Notes under the pieces: generated by a model
Databases searched by the model: none
What the model was told of the DNA's origin: nothing
The model's input: the letters and a program-made list of their open reading frames with translations, nothing else
DNA from: Adiantum capillus-veneris
Taxonomy: Eukaryota > Streptophyta > Polypodiopsida > Polypodiales > Pteridaceae
DNA: 64,000 bases
Direction of reading: 5' to 3'
NCBI GenBank assembly: GCA_014529385.2
Contig: CM043950.1
Span: forward strand, 69,060,935 to 69,124,934
Shown: positions 59,049-64,000 of the stretch, piece after piece
Layout: the number at the start of each line of letters is the position of its first letter
Position numbering within the stretch: position 1 is the stretch's first letter
Translations under genes and position numbers: made by a program

Positions 59049-59559
59049 AGCCCGAACTAAACATACCATTCCCATGGTACCTCAAGTTTTTGGTGTACTT
59101 GTCAACCGTGAGTTTTAGGTTCTCACACAACCAAAGATTTTGGTGTATCCATAACTTGGTGCTATGATAGTAAAACCCCCCCTTGAATAGATAGGGTGTA
59201 GGTCAAAAAATTAGCTACCAATAAATGGAGTTTTTGGTTCACTGCCAAACCTTGGGTTAAAGGTGTACCTAGTAACCTCACGAGAAGCATGACAAAAATG
59301 GGATGAGAACAAATATGTTTGAGAGGTCTTACCACTTATATATTTGTGGCAGTGTCTAACCAGTACAAGTTTTTATCATGGCATGACTGACATATGATGA
59401 GAGAAAACAAGGCTTTGACTGATTTTGTTGACCAAAGAGAAACTTTGAACAAAACTACCACACTGAACTAGTAAAAATAGTTTGTGAAATTGTGCATATG
59501 TTGATGAATCGAGTGCTCGAAGCAAATTGTAAAAAAAAAAGTCATTACTGGCTGTCTTT

Positions 59560-60344
59560 CTACCGTTTTGATTTTGGATGCCACTTTATTCTGTTGTATA
59601 AATGGACAGGTGAATTGAATGAACAAAATACGAAATGACCATCTCCAGCTGCATGTCTGGTCCAGTTGATATTGGCCAATTCTGCTCGCTCTAGAATAGC
59701 AACTGGACATCCACTTATCATAGAGCCAAACAAGCCCAAAAATGTCATCAGCTCCACAAAATCAACTTTCTTGATCAAAAACTCCTTATAAATGTTAGTA
59801 AGAGCATACAACGTGGCACCGATGATAACCAGAGCATCACCCAAAACAACATTACTGCCTCCCCCTCTATCATTGGCATGTACATCAGATAGGATGGCGA
59901 GCACGAGTCCCAAAACACAAGCACATACCCCAATAAGCTGGCCGACATTGTATTTGGTCTTTATAAATAGCCAAGTCAATAAGAGAACACATGGAATGGT
60001 CCAACAATCTAGCATCATCACACTTGTAAGAGATGAGTACTGATATGCTTTGACAACAAAATAATTGCCTTCCACATCCATAAGAGCTAAAACAAGATAA
60101 TAATACCAGTGCACCTGCAGTGGCTCTTTTTGTTGATAAATATGCCCCCATAAAAAAGTGCAACAAGAAGATAATTGCAAAGTGATTGGGAGGTCGGAGC
60201 GTTGATTCCTTGGCGCGCAAGAATGCTGGAAGTGAGGCCCGTGAAGGTGATGAGCAAGGAAGCAAACTGGCCAAGCGCGCGAGCCCCAAGCAAGCGATAG
60301 AGTTTTGTGCCCTGTATAGGCCTCCTCCACTTCATCATCTCCAC
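59560..60344 (-). pseudogene. Captured SLC35F-family solute transporter fragment
   Basis: Two minus frames join at about 60128. Frame one (60344 to about 60130) reads 'LGQFASLLITFTGLTSSILA', then 'RQGINAPTSQSLCNYLLVAL'. Frame two (about 60126-59659) reads 'HWYYYLVLALMDVEGNYFVV', 'KAYQYSSLTSVMMLDCWTIP', 'SDVHANDRGGGSNVVLGDAL' and 'ILERAELANINWT'. These are consecutive membrane segments and signature loops of the SLC35F1/F2 (DUF914) nucleotide-sugar-transporter-like family, from near the N-terminus to about two thirds of a normal protein. A one-base shift in an A-run separates the frames. The rest of the 3' end is lost. About 690 bp of family sequence without any recognisable intron suggests capture from spliced RNA. 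Confidence 0.8.
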
Positions 60345-60445
60345 CCTCGTCTTCTTGAGCCTTCTACCGGTGCGCGGGTCACTTCAGGAAGAGATCTTTG
60401 GTCTTGAGCTCCAAATGCTAATCCACTGGAGGATCCAAGGGACTT

Positions 60446-60459
60446 TGCTTTGATATCAG
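60446..60459 (-). promoter_or_regulatory. Primer-binding-site-like motif
   Basis: On the minus strand 'CCTGATATCAAAGC' follows the 5' LTR. It differs from the initiator tRNA-Met complement TGGTATCAGAGC at two positions. Confidence 0.6.
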
Positions 60460-60460
60460 G

Positions 60461-60700
60461 TGTTGAGTATAGCCTATGGGGGATGATGGCGAGGTGGACG
60501 AGCAACCATGGTGAGTGTGCAGAGCAATGAGAGAGAGAGAGATTCGACACAGCAACCAGAAACGCTATGGTATTATTTTATTGCTTTGTAAAAAACCTTA
60601 CATAGAAAAGGATTTGACCATGCAAACTGGCTCTCCTAATTGTCTTGGGGCGTTTCCCACGGGTTGACACCAAAAACTGAACGAGGGTTTGAACCCAACA
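60461..60700 (-). repeat. 5' LTR of the SLC35F-carrying element
   Basis: 240 bp, TGTTGAGT...CCCAACA, about 95% identical to the other LTR outside the GA tract by eye. Confidence 0.9.
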
Positions 60701-60705
60701 TGAGG

Positions 60706-60885
60706 GAGGCCCAGTCAGACAAGTGGGATTTATACCAATATCTAGGGCACTCTTTGCGATTTACAACTAAAATGCCTAATGTTTGACCTTGAAAATCAAG
60801 GTTCCACCAATTTACAGCCGGGATTTTTCATTTTCAATCGGGAAATTTACACTGCAAATCGAGATACGTGAGCACTGGTAGCAAG
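60706..60885. repeat. Dispersed repeat with 17-bp palindrome, copy 2
   Basis: ACCTTGAAAATCAAGGT at 60786-60802, collinear with 50380-50560. It is continuous with the right copy of the 370-bp repeat, suggesting the full unit is longer than the 58321 copy. Confidence 0.65.
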
Positions 60886-61222
60886 GATCCATGTCATCTT
60901 GACACTCCATGGTAGCACGTATGCTAGCTCTCAATGCACATTACACATACATCAACGTACTTTTTTCTCTAGAACTTGTCGCCTTGTCCTCATTAAGAGC
61001 AATGCATGCGAAGATTTAATTTGTCCCAAGCCTTGATTCAAAATGTGATGGTATGAAAATGGTTGACGCTATTTGCATGGATGTTCTGAAGTCTTTGTTG
61101 CACTTTGATGGGGTAGGGCTCAAAAGAGAGTACATCAATAGAAGAATGTTCGAGATTTTCTTTGAGGAAAGCATCTTGTCGAGGCTAATTGCGATCTTCG
61201 AGAATTTGATACTCCCTTGTAG
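60849..61222. repeat. About 370-bp direct repeat, copy 2
   Basis: See 58321-58692; the offset is 2,528 bp. A short local duplication ('gatcttcgagaatt') follows at about 61193 and 61216. Confidence 0.85.
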
Positions 61223-61299
61223 ATCTTCGAGAATTGAATAACCCCCTTGTAGGTAAGGGAGTGGCATATTGAGATCCTTGAGAATTTTGGGCTATAGAC

Positions 61300-61801
61300 A
61301 ATTATGTCTGCACCGCAACACAAAAATGAAAATAGTAGGTTCTTAGGTAGATTCTCTCTCTCGAAGGTAAATTAGACTCTCTCTCTCTCTCTCTCTACGC
61401 AACTTGCAACTTGCAAGCGGCTCTGATCTCTGTCTCTCTCTACATATAGAAGGAAGAGAGAGTATCTTATTGCAAGTAAGAAATTTGAGAGAGCAAAGTA
61501 GCCAGTCTATGGGTTTTTCCTACACGCGCGTGAACGATGGGAGAGGACGAAAATATTTAAGTTGATGGGTGTGGATGTGGATGGACTTTTGCAGTTTAGG
61601 AGCTTGGAAAGCAATGCTGGATGCTAAAGGAGTCCGTCACATCATGCATATGTATGGTGTGAGAAAAATGGGATTACCTGAGCTGGCAAGCTTTGACCTC
61701 TAGTAAGAAGGTAACTATGGATCCTGCCCCCTCGCTCATTCTGCATCTGGTTTCTCGCTCAATTTCCTCTCCTTTTACACTCGCTCTCGCTCAGAAACGC
61801 A
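61300..61801 (+). promoter_or_regulatory. Probable promoter and 5' UTR of the MAP3K gene
   Basis: CT-rich sequence (61376-61396 and others) and pyrimidine-rich DNA near 61720-61800 precede the MAP3K start. No single TATA box or start site can be assigned from sequence alone. Confidence 0.35.
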
Positions 61802-61879
61802 ATGAGGGTGAGATGGGCCATCTGGGCGATGTGGGCGATGATGCTTCCCCTCCTCCTCTTCCACCCGTCTGATTTCTAG
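61802..61879 (+). CDS. Upstream ORF, 25 codons
   Basis: ATG at 61802 to TAG at 61877-61879 encodes a hydrophobic, Trp/Met-rich peptide (MRVRWAIWAMWAMM...). It ends 29 nt before the MAP3K ATG. If transcribed in the mature 5' UTR it could reduce translation of the main ORF. Whether it lies in the transcript is not known. Confidence 0.4.
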   Translation: MRVRWAIWAMWAMMLPLLLFHPSDF

Positions 61880-61908
61880 CAGTGGCTCCTCCCCTGCAGA
61901 TCCCTCCG

Positions 61909-62649
61909 ATGAAGAACCTCTTGCGCCGGCTTCACCTTGCAGCCCCCCCTGAAGATCCCCCCGATGGCGCTCACCCTAAAGGACCCAAATCCCGATTTTC
62001 CTTCTCCGACGCATTGGCACCCTCCTCTTCAGCGGCATCCGACTCCAAGCCATTTACCGGGTTGTCAGGTCTGCTCAGTGCTGCAAAGCAGACTCTCAAC
62101 CAGGCTGGAAACTTCAAACAAAAGAAAGAAGGTTGCGTTGTTGTTGAGCAAGATCATAGAGAAGATATGGACGACCCATCTGTTGATCGTCTTGAGCGAA
62201 ATGAGCTAGGTCCAGTTACCACCGAACGTGCAGGTGCCAGCATACGCACCGAGAATGCAGAGACTCTTAGCAAGATGGGTGATGATGAGCAGCAATTTTT
62301 GGTCACCAATGTCGCTTCACCCTCTACTTCTGTGACTTCAAGACCATCTACACAGCACAAGAGCTTGGCTTGCACATCGTCAGACTCTACCCTTCTGGCC
62401 GTTGATGCTCTTTTAAGGGGTCCACCAGGAATACAGAGAACACAAACAGCTGAGACAACGGCCCTCCAGCTTGCTAGTAATCAAGCTGTTTTACTCCAAG
62501 ATGAGGAACTCCAGGTACGTGTAGCTATGGCGCTAAGCGTGCGTGATGATCCAGAAGCAGCAACCATTGAGACTATCAAGGATGCTACTCGGGGTTCTGA
62601 TTTGCAACTCTTAAACTCCTCAGCTCAGCTCCTTGCATATCGATATTGG
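61909..62649 (+). CDS. EDR1/SIS8-like Raf-type MAP3K, first coding exon
   Basis: Starts 'MKNLLRRLH', the characteristic N-terminus of this plant Raf-like MAP3K group, then 'KPFTGLSGLLSAAKQ'. The conserved block before the EDR1 domain follows: 'EELQVRVAMALSVRDDPEAA', 'LLNSSAQLLAYRYW'. It is 247 codons, ending exactly before a GTGAGT donor at 62650. I chose the ATG at 61909 because the family starts there; an earlier in-frame GTG at 61882 is not a credible plant start. These kinases act in ethylene, sugar and defence or stress signalling. The EDR1 and kinase domains must lie on later exons beyond the window. Confidence 0.75.
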
Positions 62650-64000
62650 GTGAGTAAGGGCTCTTATACTGGTTTATGTTGGAAGTGGCATTTATGTATG
62701 TCTTGCTTTTCTTGTCAAAACTGAAAGGACATTGATTTCCACAATATTGTATGTCAGAATAGTTTAGATCCCTTTTTGGTGGTTGTTTAGTCAACTCTTT
62801 ATCAAATACATGACACAAAAAAAACATTCAATGGGTTTCTTAGTCTTATTTGGCAAATGACTATGTTTTGTTGTTAAAAACTATGTTAGACAATTTGTCA
62901 AGAAAACAAACCATATTGTGAATTGCAGAATGCAAGACTCTGCAAAATTGTCGTAATGCAGGATTTTGGATATGAACGGTAAGGATAGAGGGTCATTCTG
63001 AATGCTAACTAGATGTGGTCCTTTTGGATGCTAAAATTGGAGCAATATGCTGAAAGAGTCCTTTTTGGAGCTTGATTAAAGTGAATGTATAGGTGGCTTA
63101 ATTTAGGTTGTGATGAATGGCATCATGTGAAAGTTTTGTTTATCTTTTTCTCTTTAAGGCTGATGAAATTATATGATGTATCTTTCATTTCATTAGCTTG
63201 TTGAGGTTTATGCATGGCTTTGGTGATCCTTGGGTGCAAGTTGCACATGCTTTGACATCGTTTGCCCTTCACATGTGTATCTTTATGTGCTTATGATTAT
63301 CTTGTTTGAAGAAGCATGAGTGGTTGATGGAGTTGAAGGATCAACTGAACTATCGCTCACAAGATACAGGCCATGGCTATGAAAAGGCTTTAGCGTTTCA
63401 GCCTCGAGATGCAATTTTGCTTTTCTTTTGTAATTACGAGTTAATTCGTGGACTTTTGGTACACTAGCCAGGTGGACTACAGACTTGCTCTCTAGATAGT
63501 GATCTCATCTTTTTGGCATCGTAAATGGGGGGAACTTTTGACCTTCCTTCGGTTATCTTAAAAGGTGCTATACCTATAGAAGAATGCACAGTATTGTTGT
63601 ACGCGTATTCTACTAAAGGTAGATACTTTTCCCATTCGTTGTGTTGGTCTACTTCTGTTACATAGGCTTTGAGTAGATCAAGCACAATGGAGTTCACAAT
63701 TTCACTTTGCCCATCCGTTTGAGGATTATAGACTGACGAGAAATTGAACTTTGTTTCAAGATTCTCAAAGAGTCCCTTCCAGAAATTATTGCTCATTCTG
63801 GGATCTCTATCGGAAACAATACTTGTTGGCAAACCATGATACTTAAATATTTGAAAGATAAATAGTTATGCTGTATGTGGAGCCTTAATATTCTTTTTTG
63901 ACATGTATGAAACGAGCTTTCTTGCTAAGCATGTCTACTATTGTCCATATTCATTTATTCCCATGGAGAAGACTTTGGTAAGCCAAAGATAAAATCCATA
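62650..64000 (+). other. MAP3K intron 1 (incomplete)
   Basis: Starts GTGAGT at 62650. The next exon, expected to continue the EDR1-domain motif after 'YRYW', was not found before the window ends. The part 62650-63460 is AT-rich and non-coding, and from about 63464 a gypsy fragment occupies it. Confidence 0.6.
63464..64000 (-). pseudogene. Ty3/gypsy integrase fragment in the intron
   Basis: Minus-strand integrase core: 'VSDRDPRMSNNFWKGLFENL', then 'YNPQTDGQSEIVN' (third catalytic Glu) and 'LDLLKAYVTEVDQHNEWEKY'. It is related to copies A-E but more diverged. The first catalytic Asp region continues toward the right edge. The left end is cut at about 63470; the element runs off the window. Confidence 0.85.

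Larger units (their letters stand above)
58734..60700 (-). mobile_element. Small LTR retroelement carrying a captured SLC35F fragment
   Basis: Two TG...CA LTRs (58734-59036 and 60461-60700) are flanked by perfect target duplications TGAGG (58729-58733 and 60701-60705). Minus orientation is shown by a primer-site-like motif left of 60461 and a purine tract (minus strand) right of 59036. The internal 1.42 kb contain no gag or pol. They contain a minus-strand transporter gene fragment instead. The element is therefore non-autonomous. Confidence 0.88.

Noticed and set aside
61882-61908. Earlier GTG start for the MAP3K
   Set aside because: Plant nuclear genes rarely start at GTG, and the family's conserved N-terminus begins at the ATG at 61909.

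Overview
This looks like nuclear DNA from a land plant with a large, retrotransposon-rich genome. A homosporous fern (Ceratopteris/Adiantum type) is my best guess. The evidence is plant-type PLS pentatricopeptide (PPR) repeats, Ty3/gypsy chromoviruses and Ty1/copia elements primed by initiator tRNA-Met, plant LINEs, long CT/GA, GT/AC and AT microsatellites, and the first coding exon of a plant Raf-like MAP3K with a GTGAGT splice donor. The fern assignment rests on the style of the PPR array and LINE, so it is an inference. No rRNA, intact tRNA gene or CRISPR array was seen, and no complete host gene fits inside the window.

Layout. 1-2760: decayed PPR array (minus). 2768-3909: three small tandem duplications. 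4518-8033: a complete-ended but coding-poor copia-like LTR element (TSD CTTCT). 8441-10716: 5'-truncated LINE (minus). 10717-27830: a nested, rearranged block of Ty3/gypsy chromovirus pieces. In it, copy A (minus) lies head-to-head with D (plus), a different gypsy family C (plus) follows, then B (minus), and B shares one LTR with the 3' end of another copy, E (minus). 27831-35640: AT-rich intergenic DNA with foldbacks, tandem duplications and microsatellites. 35640-38790: an old gypsy remnant (plus) interrupted by a solo LTR with TSD CCTAA. 38769-40262: copia gag remnant (minus). 40263-51480: LINE 3' ends, a possible SINE, very long microsatellites, a long palindrome, and a broken ARIADNE-type RBR ubiquitin-ligase fragment (45018-45480, minus). 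51483-53672: a minisatellite and a gypsy gag-protease remnant (plus). 53673-58313: LINE 3' DNA, a dispersed repeat and a foldback of about 470 bp. 58734-60700: a small LTR element (minus, TSD TGAGG) carrying a captured host gene fragment of the SLC35F transporter family. 61300-64000: 5' end of an EDR1/SIS8-like MAP3K gene (plus), whose first intron contains another gypsy fragment (minus) running off the window.

Functionally, the only plausibly live host gene is the MAP3K at the right edge; the PPR, RBR ligase and SLC35F pieces are broken or captured copies. The most unusual items are the transporter-carrying LTR element, the paired substitutions that preserve a 13-bp LTR stem, the stem-loop shared by four LINE 3' ends, the two gypsy copies sharing one LTR, and the hydrophobic upstream ORF before the MAP3K start.
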